Source: Posidonia oceanica (lineage: Eukaryota > Streptophyta > Magnoliopsida > Alismatales > Posidoniaceae). Taken from it: 64,000 bases of DNA. The notes under the pieces were generated by a model, which made no database searches, was not told where the DNA came from, and worked only from the letters and a program-made list of their open reading frames with translations. The stretch is from positions 85,209,501-85,273,500 of the forward strand of contig JAZBRS010000057.1 in assembly GCA_037176725.1 (NCBI GenBank), read 5' to 3'. The position numbers were made by a program, and so were the translations under genes. Positions 46,301 through 58,584 of this stretch are shown here, in pieces (position 1 is the first letter of the stretch; each line of letters begins with the position of its first letter).

Positions 46301-47526
46301 TGATAAACTCATAATTCATACATATTTTGTTCCCCATATTTATTGATTATTGTATACAAATAATGCTACTTGAGGTGTTTTTAGTTAATTTTGCAAGAAC
46401 CTGAACTATTACAAGCAAATGCAAATAAAAGAGGAAAGAGAAGATGAAAAGATCAATTATGTTGCAAACAATGGAAGAAATCTCAATCCAACTAGGCTCC
46501 AATTAAAGATTCAATTTGTGCAACACATATAAAATTCAAATTCAAAAGGATTCTATATGTGCAAAATATTCTCGACAAGCAATCAAAATTAGTGGTGGTT
46601 GGTGGCCCTTCCAATTATGGAGAGAATTCCTAAAATCAAGGGACATCTTTTAAATTGAAGATATTATCTATATTTGTGATTTAAATTTAAAAAGTATGTA
46701 ACCCCTATTCATGTCTATAAATATGGGGATTCTCTATGTATTTCATATCTTCTACTTTGTATACTTATTCTCCGGAGTCGCTTCTCCAACTACGGAGTTG
46801 AGTGCTGGAAGTTGCTTGTATCGGATTTGAATGATCAACATTATTAGTTTTATTTTTATTATATTTCCTTCTTCTTTTTATTTTTGTTTCCCTTTTTCAA
46901 TCATGTGCTAAATTTCTTTTCTAGGATTAGATGAAGCTATGGTAATTTCATGATGGTGTAATTAGTTTTGATCTCTTCTCTCTTGTGCTTCATGTCATGA
47001 TCATATAAGCTAGACTAGTACTACATTGATTTCCAGTTATTTCGATAAACTTTGATAGGCTAATATTGAGTACATCTTTTTAGACTATGCTTAGGGAAAA
47101 GTAAATTAGGGATCGTATGTGTTGTCGTAGTTATATTATGTTATCATCTAATTAAATCATGCTTTTATTTTTCTATTCATGTACTTGATAGTCTGTCATG
47201 TGTTCCATATAGGCTATGCTTGTTAGAGTAGAAGTCTTTAGTTTGATTTTTGAGATTGAAAAGGGAGAGAGAGTGAACTAGTTGATCATCATGTTAATTG
47301 CATAGTGAATTCAAAATCCTAGACTTCATCATATAATTTTAAGTATCAAAATCATCACAGTTTCTTTTATTTCACTAAATTCCAATTCCATCTTGATATC
47401 TTCCATCATAATTTGACAATTAGAATTAAAATCTAGAATTCACTATTCTCTGTGGGATCGACCTGTACTTGCATACGTACTACATAGTACGCCATGCACT
47501 TGCAATTAATTAAAACATACACATCA
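46301..47526 (+). repeat. 5' LTR of the Athila-related element
   Basis: It matches 52511-53740 almost throughout, with scattered substitutions and small indels. It contains a TATA-like CTATAAATATGGGG (about 46716-46729), a plausible core promoter about 0.4 kb into the LTR. Confidence 0.88.
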
Positions 47527-47532
47527 AGTTTT

Positions 47533-47550
47533 TGGCGCCGTTGCCGGGGA
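47533..47550 (+). other. Primer binding site of the Athila-related element
   Basis: TGGCGCCGTTGCCGGGGA follows the LTR by six bases. This is the well-known Athila-type site, usually assigned to tRNA-Asp. Confidence 0.85.
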
Positions 47551-48637
47551 CTCGTTGTATTTTTTTTTAGTTTTGATTGTGATTATTTGGATTAATTTTA
47601 ATTTAAGTATACGCAGTTGTCGTTGTGTCAAGTCATGCATCCAAAGTCTATTTTGAGTCATGTTTGCAGTGCAAGATTTTGGTTTTGGATATTTAAATTT
47701 GCAGGATATAACATAAGAGAAAAGGAGCACGTAGGAAGAATTTTGAAGCATTTCGCTGCTTTACGGATGCCTAGGAGGTGCTCATATTTTTGGTAAATAT
47801 TGACAATTTTTGCAAGTTAGTTTGTTTTGACTTTTTCAATATATATCTGCAATCATTTTCTGATATTATTCTCTGATCATTAATTTAAAATACGTGCAAC
47901 ATGAACATTAAAGAAAATCCTACATTACAAGATTAGAAACCTATACTTGTCTATTTAAGCCATTCATCATATAGGATTGCACGCTTACTGATTTACTAGT
48001 ATTTATTTTCAGTTAATTTTATTAATTGTTAGTAATTGCTAGAGAATCAAGGTGAGTCTATTTTTTTTTGTTTTCTTTTTTTGTGTGCATTAGAGAGCAT
48101 ATAGATTTAGGATTCCACAACTTGTCTGTTGTATAATTGGTTGTTGCATTTCATATTAATAGATTTTTAAGGGCAAAACACACTCAAGATAAGGGGGGTT
48201 TTCTTCACCCTTCCTTGGCCCACAAACAACCAATTACATATTGCATTGACCTTGAGCTTAATTTAAAATTGATTAGACATCGGCCCCTAGGATTTCGACT
48301 TCAATTAGGAAAGGAAGCTTAATAGAGAATCAAATTTGGAATTTTCTTACATTTTTTGTGTCTAGGCAAGTGGTTTACAAGGCTACTCCTTAAAAGGAAG
48401 GTGGTTCTCTAATTAGGTCTGTTGCAAAAGCACGGGGAGCCTCCAACATTCCTCCCCTTACCTGGCCAATTAGGTTAGGGATTTTCTAGTTTGATAATCT
48501 TGAAAGCATTGTGTGTTTAGATTAGGGTTTGCATCCATTCATCCCTCGTCTATCTTTAGATTTAGGTATCCTCTTATCTATCTAGATTCTCATCTAATTT
48601 AGGATTCATCAGTCCATCAAGTCAAGTCAGTTTGTGC
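47551..48637 (+). other. Leader of the Athila-related element
   Basis: About 1.1 kb of AT-rich untranslated sequence precedes gag. I see no coding region; short T-runs (48061-48085) are the only notable composition. Confidence 0.55.
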
Positions 48638-50180
48638 ATGCCTGTTTGGATTAGGGACTATATACATCGCTTGGTTAGTTTAGAGCCCAACCCACATGAT
48701 TGTTTTAAAAGTGATATTGAAGATACAAAGATGGATGAATTAATTAATCAACAATCCCTTCAGGATAGATGCTACCCCATTAGAATAGCCCAACCTTCAT
48801 GCATTAGAATGCCTGCACCTAACGGGAACAATTTTGAGCTTAAGGCCCACTACATTAGCATGTTGCCCAAATTTAGTGGAGAAGGGGATGCCTACCTTTT
48901 TGTTAGGGAGTTTGAAGAAGTGTGTGCAATGATAAAGTTACAACAATTATCTGATGATTTAATTAAATTGAGATTCATATCATTTGCACTTAAGGATGGG
49001 GCAAAGAAGTAGTTATATAGTCTCCCCAATGATTCAATAAGCACATGGAAATGTCTGGAGATGTTTAAGGATCTTCTAGCTCAATGCCCACATCATGGAG
49101 TCGAAAAGTGGAGATTGTGTCAAATTGTTTATGAAGGGCTAAATTATTCTTCTAGGACATTGTTGGAGTCCATATGTCAAGGGAATTTCATGGGAAAAAT
49201 TGAAGAAAAGGCTTAGGGATTTTTAAAAGAGATAGCTGAGAAAACAGTTCAGTGGGAAACCACTAGTGATAATGCTACACCTTCTAGAGGCAAGCATGTA
49301 GTAGAAACATCTGTCGCTGATCAAGCAAAAATAGCTACCTTGATACGTAGGATTGAAGCCCTTGAGCTTCAAAATAGTGCCCTTGTGAGACAAGTCTCTC
49401 AATCCAATCCTATTTGCACTAGATGCCAAGCATTTAATCATCTTATTGAAGAGTGTTCATTCATGAGTCCAACAATTAATGAACCTGAGCAAGTCAATGT
49501 GGCCTATCAAAGGCAAAGTCATGATCCTTATGCTTCCACCTACAATCCTAGGTGGAAAAACCATCCCAATTTTTCATAGACCCAAGGACCACATCAAACT
49601 AGGCCCAATCTGAATCAAACAAGTCCCAGTCAGCCTAGACCTTATTACAATCAGGGTCCACAAGCCAATCCACCTTTTCATCCACCAAGCATTGAAGATA
49701 AAAAGATCAATTCTTTAGAAAAGAGTCTAGAGATGTTTGTTAGGGCCACACACAATTTCATGAGTTCCACAGGTCAATCTCTCATAGCCAATACCCAGGC
49801 TATAGCTCGACTAGAGATACAGATGTGTTAGCTAGCAGCCACTATAGGAGAGAGAGAAAAAGGAAAGTTTCCAAGCCAACCTGAGGTAAACCCAAATGGC
49901 CAAAATCCAATTCTATCCCAACAAGCCCATCAGGTTAATATGCTTAATGATCTCCAGACAGATACAGTAAACTCAGCCATCTCTTTGAGATCTGGAAAAC
50001 ATATTAACAACCATGTTGTCATGCCTGATTTGACTTAGAAGGATCCACCATCTAACTCAAGCCCAAAGCCAAAAGCACCATCCCAGGCCAATTTGAAGAG
50101 TCCTTAGTTTCTGAGTCGAATCAACCCATCCAGCCAAAAGCACCATTTCCAAATAGACTTAGGTCTAAGAAAACAGTTAA
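48638..50180 (+). pseudogene. Athila-type gag (multiple TAG)
   Basis: An ATG at 48638 starts a frame that aligns in style with Athila gag: MLPKFSGEGDAYLFVREFEEV, then LKDGAKK, LYSLPNDSISTW and AEKTVQWE. A single cysteine/histidine segment, CTRCQAFNHLIEEC, follows at about 49417. TAG codons lie in this frame at 49010, 49214, 49577, 49829, 50036 and 50105, and no TAA or TGA occurs before a frameshift near 50120. The N-terminal capsid part and the proline/glutamine-rich C-terminal part remain recognisable. Gag would package the element's RNA; this copy cannot make the full protein. Confidence 0.82.
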
Positions 50181-50181
50181 C

Positions 50182-51240
50182 ATGGATAAGGTTAGACAAA
50201 TCATCGAGCAAGTTAGAGTCAACATTCCACTTCTGGATGTGATCCAACAGGTACCCACGTATGCAAAATATCTAAAAGACATGTGTACCCAGAAGAAAAC
50301 AACCCAAGTGCCAAAGAAGGCATTTCTCACTGCCAATGTAAGCTCCATCCTAGCTAATCCAATTCCAACGAAGCAGAAGGACCCAGGTTGTCCTACTATT
50401 TCTTGTGTTATTGGAAATTCTGTTATTAATAATGCACTCCTTGACCTAGGTGCAAGCATTAACCTAATCCCTTACACTATCTACGAGCAACTAGGATTAG
50501 GAGAACTCAAGCCTACTTCTGTCACAATACAACTAGTTGAGAGGTCCATCAAAAAGCCTATGGGAATAATAGAAGATGTTCTTGTGTAGGTTGGGGGATT
50601 CGTATATCTTGTGGATTTCATTGTTCTAGAAACCCACCAGTCTCAAACCCGAAGGGTCAAATACCTATCATTTTGGGTCGACCATTTTTGGCAACATCCA
50701 ATGCCCTGATCAATTGTCGGAGTGGTATGTTGAAGCTCACATTTGGGAACATGACGGTAGCACTTAATGTTTTCAGGATAGATAATCAATCCATGCATTC
50801 CCTCAAAAATCCCAATGTTTTGCATATGGGGCTTGGACCCAAAACTAAGGCTAAGTCGAAGTTTAGGAAATCCAACAAGTGTAAAAAGGTCCAAGTAGAG
50901 AAGCTTACTAAGAAGGTCCATGAGCAAATAGTCAATGTTGGAATTGAACATCTTCCTACCCCCCATGAGCCCCACTCGAACCATCTTTTTCATCTAATGA
51001 TAAATCCATTGGTTCCACTATCTACATTCCACCTCATTATTCAGATCCTGTCACTAAATCAACTCATACGCCATTGTACGTAGACATCCACCCATAGACT
51101 CAAAATGCATATGAGGAATATAGAGCATTTATAGCCTCATTCACAGAGGAGGATATTTCTAAATTAACTAAGGATGAGTTGAAATGGTTTTTGAAAAAGA
51201 GGAAAGAAGTTTGGAAGGCTTGGCCTCCACCTAAATCATG
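50182..51240 (+). pseudogene. Athila-type protease and C-terminal segment, followed directly by the 3' region
   Basis: The retropepsin has NALLDLGASINLIPYTIYE (DLG in place of DTG/DSG) and GGFVYLVDFIVLE. TAG at 50587 and frameshifts near 50640 and 51030 interrupt it. After the protease comes an acidic and basic segment ending EEYRAFIASFTEEDISKL and WFLKKRKEVWKAWPP, with TAG at 51095 and a final stop near 51240. In autonomous Athila elements RT would follow; here non-coding DNA does. Whether the DLG triad is ancestral or a mutation cannot be told from one copy. Confidence 0.78.
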
Positions 51241-52510
51241 AGGCCTAAGTTTTTGTCTATCGTGTAAATATTTTTATATGTATATATATATTTTTCTCTT
51301 TTAACAGCAGAAGTACTTCTTCCCTGATCAGGTATCATTGTTCTAACTTTATTTCAATTCATTAATCATATCATATTATTGCATACATTGAGGACAATGC
51401 ATGGTTTAGGTATGGGAGGGTCTTCTCTGTATCTTTTTCATAAAAAATAAAAATAATAAATAAATAAATAAAATACAAAAATAAATAAGTGGGAATTATC
51501 CATAATAATTTAGCTAGTTATGGGTAGATAAGTGACTTTGAGTTGAAGTTCAAAGGTAAAGTCAATAGAATGGAGTTTCTCAAACCCTAGAGTGGAGACA
51601 AAATCTAAAAATAGCATCATCTGGATTATCCTTAAATACATGTGTACCTTATCTTGCACTTACACCTTAGTCCTTGACTATGGGAAATAAATGAAGACCT
51701 AAAACAACTGAACATAAAATAAATATAAAAAAAAATACTGAAAGTCTAATGATCACTAAGTAACTAGGTAACCATGCCTCATGAAACATTAGATATTCAC
51801 GTAAAAAGGTGATTATAGGACAAAAGCATGAAAAAAAAAAGAAAAGGAAAATCTTGTCTTTGTGGCCTTGGTTACTTGAGTAATTAAGTCCTTAAGGGTG
51901 TCTCAACACCTAGTGTCCTAAAGCCGTCTGATTTGAGAATCATTGACCTAAAGCTTGCTACATAGGTAGCTAAGAAAAAGCCTAACAAAGCAAGAATAAA
52001 GTCTCTGAATTGTTTAAATAAAATGTAAAGGTGCTCAGGTTGGACTTGAAAATCATTGTTAAGGACTATTTTCACAAACACACGGTACATATGAGTCAAA
52101 TTTAAAGAAGGATGGTGTGAAAAATAGGAAAGAATCTCCATGACATGAGGAGGAGAGAGAGATCTTAACTTGAGGTAGAACTGGAGAGTAAAGACTCAAT
52201 GTATTTTAGAAGTTTGCAAACTTGTTAAAAGATTGTGGATAGTGATAGTGTAAATAATATTTTTATCTTTCTTTATTTCTATTTCCATTTTTCCCATTTC
52301 TTCTGAGATTTTGTGGGTAGATCCAATGCAAACCCTCATGAGACACCACTCGTCCACTAGGACAACCTAAGGGTTTAAAGGCTTGTTGCACGTGCTAAGT
52401 GCAATCACGATTAATTCCTGCAAAAGTGAGTTAGGATTTTCTTATTTTTCTTATATTAGGTTAGAGTCAGTTTTGCTCGAGGACTAGCAAAAAATAGATA
52501 TGGGGGTGTT
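51241..52510 (+). other. 3' untranslated region and polypurine tract of the Athila-related element
   Basis: AT-rich non-coding sequence ends in GCAAAAAATAGATATGGGGG (52487-52506) and a short GTGTT stretch just before the LTR. This is the likely polypurine tract. I find no trace of RT or integrase motifs on either strand. Confidence 0.65.
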
Positions 52511-53740
52511 TGATAAACTCATAATTCATACATATTTTATTTCCCATATTTATTGATTATTGTATACAAATAATGCTACTTCAGGTGTTTTTAGTTAATT
52601 TTGTAGGAACCTGAACTATTACAAGCAAATGCTGATAAAAGAGAAAAGAGAAGATGAAAAGATCAATTATGTTGCAAACAATGGAAGAAATCCCAATCCA
52701 ACTAGGCTCTAATTAAAGATTTAATTTGTGCAGCACATATCAAATTCAAATTCAAATTTGAATGGATTCTAAATGTGCACAATATTCTTAGCAAGCAATC
52801 AAAATTAGTGTGGTTGGTGGCCCTTTCAGTTATGGAGAGAATTTCTAAAATCAAGGGACATCTTTTAAATTGAAGATATTATCTATATTTGTGATTTAAA
52901 TTTAAAAAGTATGTAACCCCTATTCATGTTTATAAATATGGGGATTCTCTATGTATTTCATATCTTCTGCTTTGTATACTTCTTCTACGGGGCTGCTTCT
53001 CTAACTACAGAGTTGAGTGCTGGAAGTTGCTTGTATCAGGTTTGAATGATCAACATTATTAGTTTTATTTTTATTATATTTCCTTCTTCTTTTTATTTTT
53101 GTTTCCCTTTTTCAATCATGTTCTAAATTTATTTTCTAGGATTAGATAAAGCTATGGTCATTTCATGATGGTGTAATTAGTTTTGATCTCTTCTCTCTTG
53201 TACTTCATGTCATGATCATATATGCTAGACTAGCACTACATTGATTTCCAGTTATTTCAATAAACTTTGATAGGCTAATATTGAGTGCATCTTTTTAGCT
53301 TATGCTTAGGAAAGAGTAAATTAGGGATTGTGTGTATTGTCGTAGTTATATTATATTATCATCTAATTAAATCATGCTTTTGTTTTTCTATTCATGTATT
53401 TGATAGTCTACATGTGTTCCATATAGGCTATGCTTGTTAGAGTAGAAGTCTTTAGTTTGATTTTTGAGATTGAAAAGGGAGAGAGAGTGAACTAGTTGAT
53501 CATCAAGTTAATTGCATAGTGAATTCAAAATCCTAGACTTCATCGTATAATTTTAAGTATCAAAATCATCACATTTTCTTTTATTTCACTTATTTCCAAT
53601 TCCATCTTGATATCTTCCATCATAATTTGATAATTAGAATTAAAATCTAGAATTCATTATTCTCTGTGGGATCGATCCATACTTGCATACGTACTACATA
53701 ATACACCGTGCACTAGCGGTTAATTAAAACATACACATCA
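52511..53740 (+). repeat. 3' LTR of the Athila-related element
   Basis: It is the partner of 46301-47526, beginning TGATAAACTC and ending CATACACATCA. The two copies differ visibly more than the LTRs of the large element, so this insertion appears older. Confidence 0.88.
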
Positions 53741-54688
53741 TGGCCCATCCTCATCCAACACAAGCTTACGAACACTCCAAAAACCCAACCAAGCTCCAAC
53801 TATGACATGACATACAATAAGAAATATTGCCAACTATTGTTGCAAGGAAGTAATAAAATTATTAGTGAATCACTGGCTACATTCATAATAACAAATACAA
53901 TTGAAATTGTAGTAAGCAAGGACAGCCTTCTAGCTATCAAATAATGCATTAAGAAAACTTTTCAACTTTGTTCGGTTATTATGTGATTTATAAACCAGTT
54001 ACTTTAACACAATCAAGTGCCAACCATAATGAAACATTCAATTGTAAAAAAAAAAGAATATTATAGATATTAACGACAAAACTTCTCCAATAGAGGAGAC
54101 TGTAGTTGAATCTTCACTCAAACAAGTTGCGCACATGGTAGTAGAAGTCGTATAAGAGCAAGGGATCATTAGGAAAAGATTGTTTAAAAATATACATAAA
54201 ATAGGGCATAAATATACATAACTCTATTATAGTCTTAGCACATAAATAAGAATGCTCTTAAAAATATCTTATAAATAAATTGCTTTAGGAAAAAAATATT
54301 ATTATTGATACTTGATACATTAAATAGGACCTCATGAACTTCTAACACAACAAAAAAATATATCATCAACCTCAACTTCTGTACACAAAAAATAAACCAC
54401 CTCCTAATCCCTGAGCTAATGCAAGGAAATCATAGGATGTCACACTAGTCCACTACTCATCCCTTGGTCCAACTGTCATTGTATCAGTATGACTTGGTTT
54501 TCGTTTATCAGCTGCAAGGACATTTTCATGATACTATTGTCCATTCTTCATATCCATTTTCTCAGTCTCCTTGTCTAAGAAAAACTACACTAATGAAACT
54601 GAACAACAGCAGTACGACTAAAAGGAAGAAATAGTCACCGAGATTGGCATATACCATGCCTAATGCTCCAGATCGGCATCCCACCACC
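53741..54688. other. AT-rich intergenic stretch
   Basis: I recognise no gene. On the minus strand it would be the 3' flank of the BAP31-like fragment. A splice-acceptor-like TTTTTCTTAG near 54575 is followed by a short open frame, but nothing supports an exon there. Confidence 0.45.
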
Positions 54689-55030
54689 TCAATCCTAGCT
54701 CTTCAATCTCTCAATCCTCTGGTTCAGCTACTACACACGCACCACCAGATTCGTCACTGAGAACAGCAACCAGTAGAAAAGCAACACGGCAGCACGTTCC
54801 GCTACGACTTCATGATGGACTTTTGGTGGCGGAGGTACTCGATCGGGTGCACGCATGCTCCTTGGAGTAGGACGACCTGGTCTTGTACTTCCAGTAGATG
54901 TTCATCAGAAGGAAGAGGCAAAAGGGGATGACGGAGAGCAGGGGCTTGAGCGAGCTCCGCGTCACCGCCACCAAGCCCTTCCGGAGGCCGGGGAAGGTGA
55001 GGAGGAGGAGACTAGGGTTGGAAAAGGAGG
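54689..55030 (-). pseudogene. Decayed fragment of a plant BAP31-like ER membrane protein gene
   Basis: Read on the minus strand from about 55030, three frames joined by shifts give a recognisable C-terminal half. The segments are LLLLTFPGLRKGLVAV, SLKPLLSVIPFLPL, LLMNIYWKYKTR, PIEYLRHQKSIMKS, FYWLLFSVTNLVVRV and LNQRIERLK, ending S-TAG-D-TGA at 54689. Hydrophobic segments, a YWK motif, a CT..E..R..KSI.K cluster, a last membrane helix and a short coiled-coil tail are the layout of plant B-cell-receptor-associated-31-like proteins. Those proteins act in ER membrane cargo handling. Stops (TAG after IMKS, TAG TAG after VVRV, TAG before the last residue) and frameshifts show it is dead. A TTTCCAACCCTAG acceptor-like sequence lies upstream of the first matching codons. 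The family call is from memory of the motif layout. Confidence 0.5.
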
Positions 55031-55539
55031 AGGAGGAGGAGGAGGAGTAGAGAAAGAGGAGGAGATGGAGGAGTGGATTTGGGCATTGTACGTGGGGGCA
55101 TGAGGGAGACTAGGGTTCTCGCGAGGACTTTGTCCTCGCTATGTTCTCACGAGATGTCCTCGCAATATGTAGAAATTCTAGTAGTAGAAGTTTAATGTTT
55201 TGAAGTATGAAATATCAATACGAAAATCTACAAAAAGGTACTAATAGTAATTTTATCTTTTTGTTAATACTATAATGTTTTTGTTGAATAAAATTTCAAT
55301 TGAAGTGTACCATTGTCCATTGGAGTAATGCACATCACTAATAAGAGGGAAAATTGTAAACATGTTGAAAAGGAGAGGGAGTTCGATATGAGATGATTTT
55401 TTTTTATAATTTTCATCATGAAGGTAAGACAATGCCATCTTTCTCGTCAATCCTCGGTCATCATTCTTTTGATTTGATGATTGGGTTAGGATTTCACTCT
55501 TTTCTTGCATTTTTTGATATAAAATTATAATATTTTCTA

Positions 55540-56550
55540 GGGTTCTTTATGTATAAACCCTTAGAAACTACTTAAATTGTAGGTGTACCCCTCATTCCTA
55601 CGTAGTAACTGGTATACCCTTCAAAACTTACTCCGTTAGCATATATATCCTTTCGTTAACAGACCTTACATTTCTCGCTAGTTTATGCCGTTAAGTTGGA
55701 TAAAATGATGCAAATACCCCTTCTTAATAACAAAACGAAATCAAGAGATCAGTGGTTTCCCATTTCTTTCTCCCTCCCCATCAAAGAATTTTGAAGAAGC
55801 AACTAGGATGAGGCAGCAAGAAGGGTGGTAGCAGTGGAAGGGGGTGAAGGTGGTGGACTGGTAGGGGAAGAAGGCATTGTTGGGAGGGTGGTGAAGGGGG
55901 CAGTGGATAGTGTGACAAGCAGAGCAATGGACCCAGACGAGATCGCTACCAGTGTCGACGAGGAGGAGGATGGTTTGCAGGGGGTGTCAAGGCAGAGGCG
56001 GACGAAGTACTATCTGGAGCCGGTTAAGGCTCCGAAGATGAGACGGGAGGCATGGGCAGTGAGTAGTGGGGTGGTGGCTGACATGCATAGGGAAGAGAGG
56101 TGGATGGTGTCGAGGAGAAGGGTATAGTGTGGGGTGAGAGATGGGTTTCAATGGTGGACAAGGCGGAGAATAAGATACAAGTGTTGTTGTTGTGGTGTGA
56201 TAGTGTAAGCTACTATGGGGACACAGTAGTCAGAAATCAAGAGATAATCAACAAAATCGTTGCTATGCTGCTGATCAAGAAAACCACAACGTTAGGGCTC
56301 TAGAGATGCAGAAGTCGGAAATCAAAAGAAAGAGAGACGATTTTGGGGACAGATGAAGAGGGATTAGGGTATTTGCATCATTTTATCCAACTTAACGACG
56401 TAAACCAACAGAAAATGTAAGGTCTGTTAACAAATATATATATATATATGCTAACGGAGTAGGTTTTGAGGGATATACTAGTTATTACATAGTAATGAGG
56501 GGTACACCTGCAATTTAAGTAGTTTCTAAGGATATATACACAAAGAATCC
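55540..56550. mobile_element. Non-autonomous Mutator-like element (MULE) with 180-bp terminal inverted repeats
   Basis: Bases 55540-55719 and the reverse complement of 56367-56550 match along their length. Shared parts include CCTTAGAAACTACTTAAATT, CTCCGTTAGCATATATAT, GTTAACAGACCTTACATTT and AAAATGATGCAAATACCC. The 9-bp sequence TATTTTCTA flanks both ends (55531-55539 and 56551-56559), the duplication length typical of Mutator-like elements. The 650-bp interior is GC-rich, carries no transposase and has an open frame (55825-56127). This makes it a candidate Pack-MULE that carries a captured host segment. The terminal inverted repeats differ at many positions, so the insertion is not very recent. 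Confidence 0.85.
55825..56127 (+). other. GC-rich open stretch inside the MULE, possibly captured host sequence
   Basis: The frame gives 100 residues without ATG at its first codon (a methionine lies about 34 codons in), with an acidic run DEEEDG and a basic tail REERWMVSRRRV. I do not recognise it. Its base composition is clearly unlike the AT-rich inverted repeats and surroundings, which is the usual sign of gene capture by MULEs. It could equally be meaningless open sequence. Confidence 0.3.
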
Positions 56551-56559
56551 TATTTTCTA

Positions 56560-58584
56560 TATATTGAAAGTAAGATGTGTATTAATAATTCTGCTTCTAG
56601 TTATATCTGTTTGAGCTTATATCTTTCCAAACCACTCCTTACTGTAATTTTGATTCCTAAGGGAGGCACATCAGTATTTGACTTCTATATTGTTTTTTAT
56701 TGCTTCTTTAAACTAAATGAGAAGATGGGGATTTCTATTTGTATCACATGATAGAAATCTGCAAGATGCCATATTTCCATGCTGAAATAAAACCAGCAGA
56801 CACTTTAATTTTGGCGAAGGTTGTTAGCTTAAAGGATTTTGCTTCTAAGCTTGCTATGGGAAAATCCACACTCAAAAGAAAGACATGAAAGAGACTATTA
56901 TACTTACTAAAACAAGAAAAAGAAACACAAAAGAGGGAATAAAACTCAAGTTGTAACATTATTGACCACTCTTAACTAACTATCAAGTAGTAGCTTGGCA
57001 GCGTACATTCTAGAAAAGGTAGGTATGTAGTATACATATATACATGATGGTGGCAGTACCGTAATTTGCGAGAAAACACATTTCAGCCTATCAGTCAACT
57101 TTAAAAATTATCAAATAGTCTCAAATTTATTATCACGAATCCTAAGGTTCTAGTGACTAGAATTAAGAACTTAAGTTTGTAAATTCAAGTATAAAACTCA
57201 CTTGATCATTCCTCATGCTTTAAGTATCCAATATTTTCATGAGATGATGAGTGAATTATGGACTTCGTGTATATAGAAGAAAAAACAGTTTTCTATGATT
57301 TGTGTTTTGCATAATTATTGATCAGTATAACGTGTGATACAGTCTGACAACTATTCTGATCATTTCGGAGGCTTGTTGAACAGAAGATGATAAACAATTA
57401 GAAGCAAAAATTTGGGTGACACAATAGTAGGTATGCAGGAAAAAAAGGCCAACTGGGCTGAAGTCGGTGTCTTACAAGCTATTCTTCCAAAACAAACCCC
57501 ACAACTGAATTATTTAGTTTGGGGAACAAGAAATTGAAGATGGATTGCTGAGAGATAGGCCAATGCCCAAATTAAACAAGTGGATGAGAAATACTGTGAC
57601 AGAAAAGGAACAAGAACATGAAAAAGAAAAAGAGCTATAGACATGAAAACTTCCATCTCCTTTTCTTTGCAGCACTTCTCAATTAAGAGAATATTGATGA
57701 AAAAAGAGGTTGCTTTTTTAGATTAGGATGTAAGAAGAAAGCAGTCTATATTCGTAACACTTTCAAATGCATGAAGTTCAACAGATCGAGTAGATTGAGT
57801 TACGTTTTAAAAGCTTTACTACCATGCAAGAAGACCAGACAAATAATATAAGCACGAGAAGATGATGAGTTGTAATAATTAGTAGATAGAGAACCAACTA
57901 CTTACAACATCGATTGTACGTAGCTATCATCGTAACATATTACATCAAAACCAGGTTGTGTCAAAATACAGAAGAATTCGTGATTCGACATGCAGTTGGG
58001 ATTCCTTGGACTCTGTTTAAACATCTCATAAATCCATTCGTAGTACCTTGTGCTCCCCAGATCAACAACCCTTGCAATGATAAAATAAGACTACTTTCCA
58101 AATTATTATCTTAAGCAGGAAGAAATCAAAGAAAGAGACTACTGTTCCAAATAACAACTATGACAATGAACCCAAAGAACATCCTTTGCATTAGAGAAAA
58201 AGGCAACCATCCAGAAATTGGGGGGAAGAAGAAAAGGCAAACTGGCGTCTACTCCTCTCATTTCCCACTTGCCCACGCCTTGGACGTGTCTGACAACAGC
58301 AGTGTTGACACCTTTCGTGTGGGAAACCATTCCATTCCACCCACCATATTTTATCGTGTGCTCAACCCACAACAGGATTGGACATTGGTCCTTCCATTCC
58401 ATTCCATTCTTATTGAACTTGATTTTACTCCAAACAACCCATTATCTTACCAGATAATTTTCAGCCACATTCCAGGCAAAATCCCATCTTTTGTCCAACT
58501 TGCTTCTCTTCCCTTGCAAGAACTCGTAACATCACATTCATCATCGTCATCACATACAATTCCGAAACAGCTTTCTTTCTATCT

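Larger units (their letters stand above)
46301..53740 (+). mobile_element. Athila-related non-autonomous element with gag and protease only (TR-GAG-like)
   Basis: LTRs of about 1.23 kb (46301-47526 and 52511-53740) start TGATAAACTC and end CATACACATCA. Flanks are TGACC (46296-46300) and TGGCC (53741-53745), a target duplication with one transition. The primer binding site is of the Athila type. The interior encodes gag and retropepsin, then a conserved-looking C-terminal segment, but no RT, RNase H or integrase. At 7.4 kb it fits the TR-GAG class of elements that would depend on an autonomous relative for reverse transcription. It carries eight TAG codons and three frameshifts. Confidence 0.88.
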
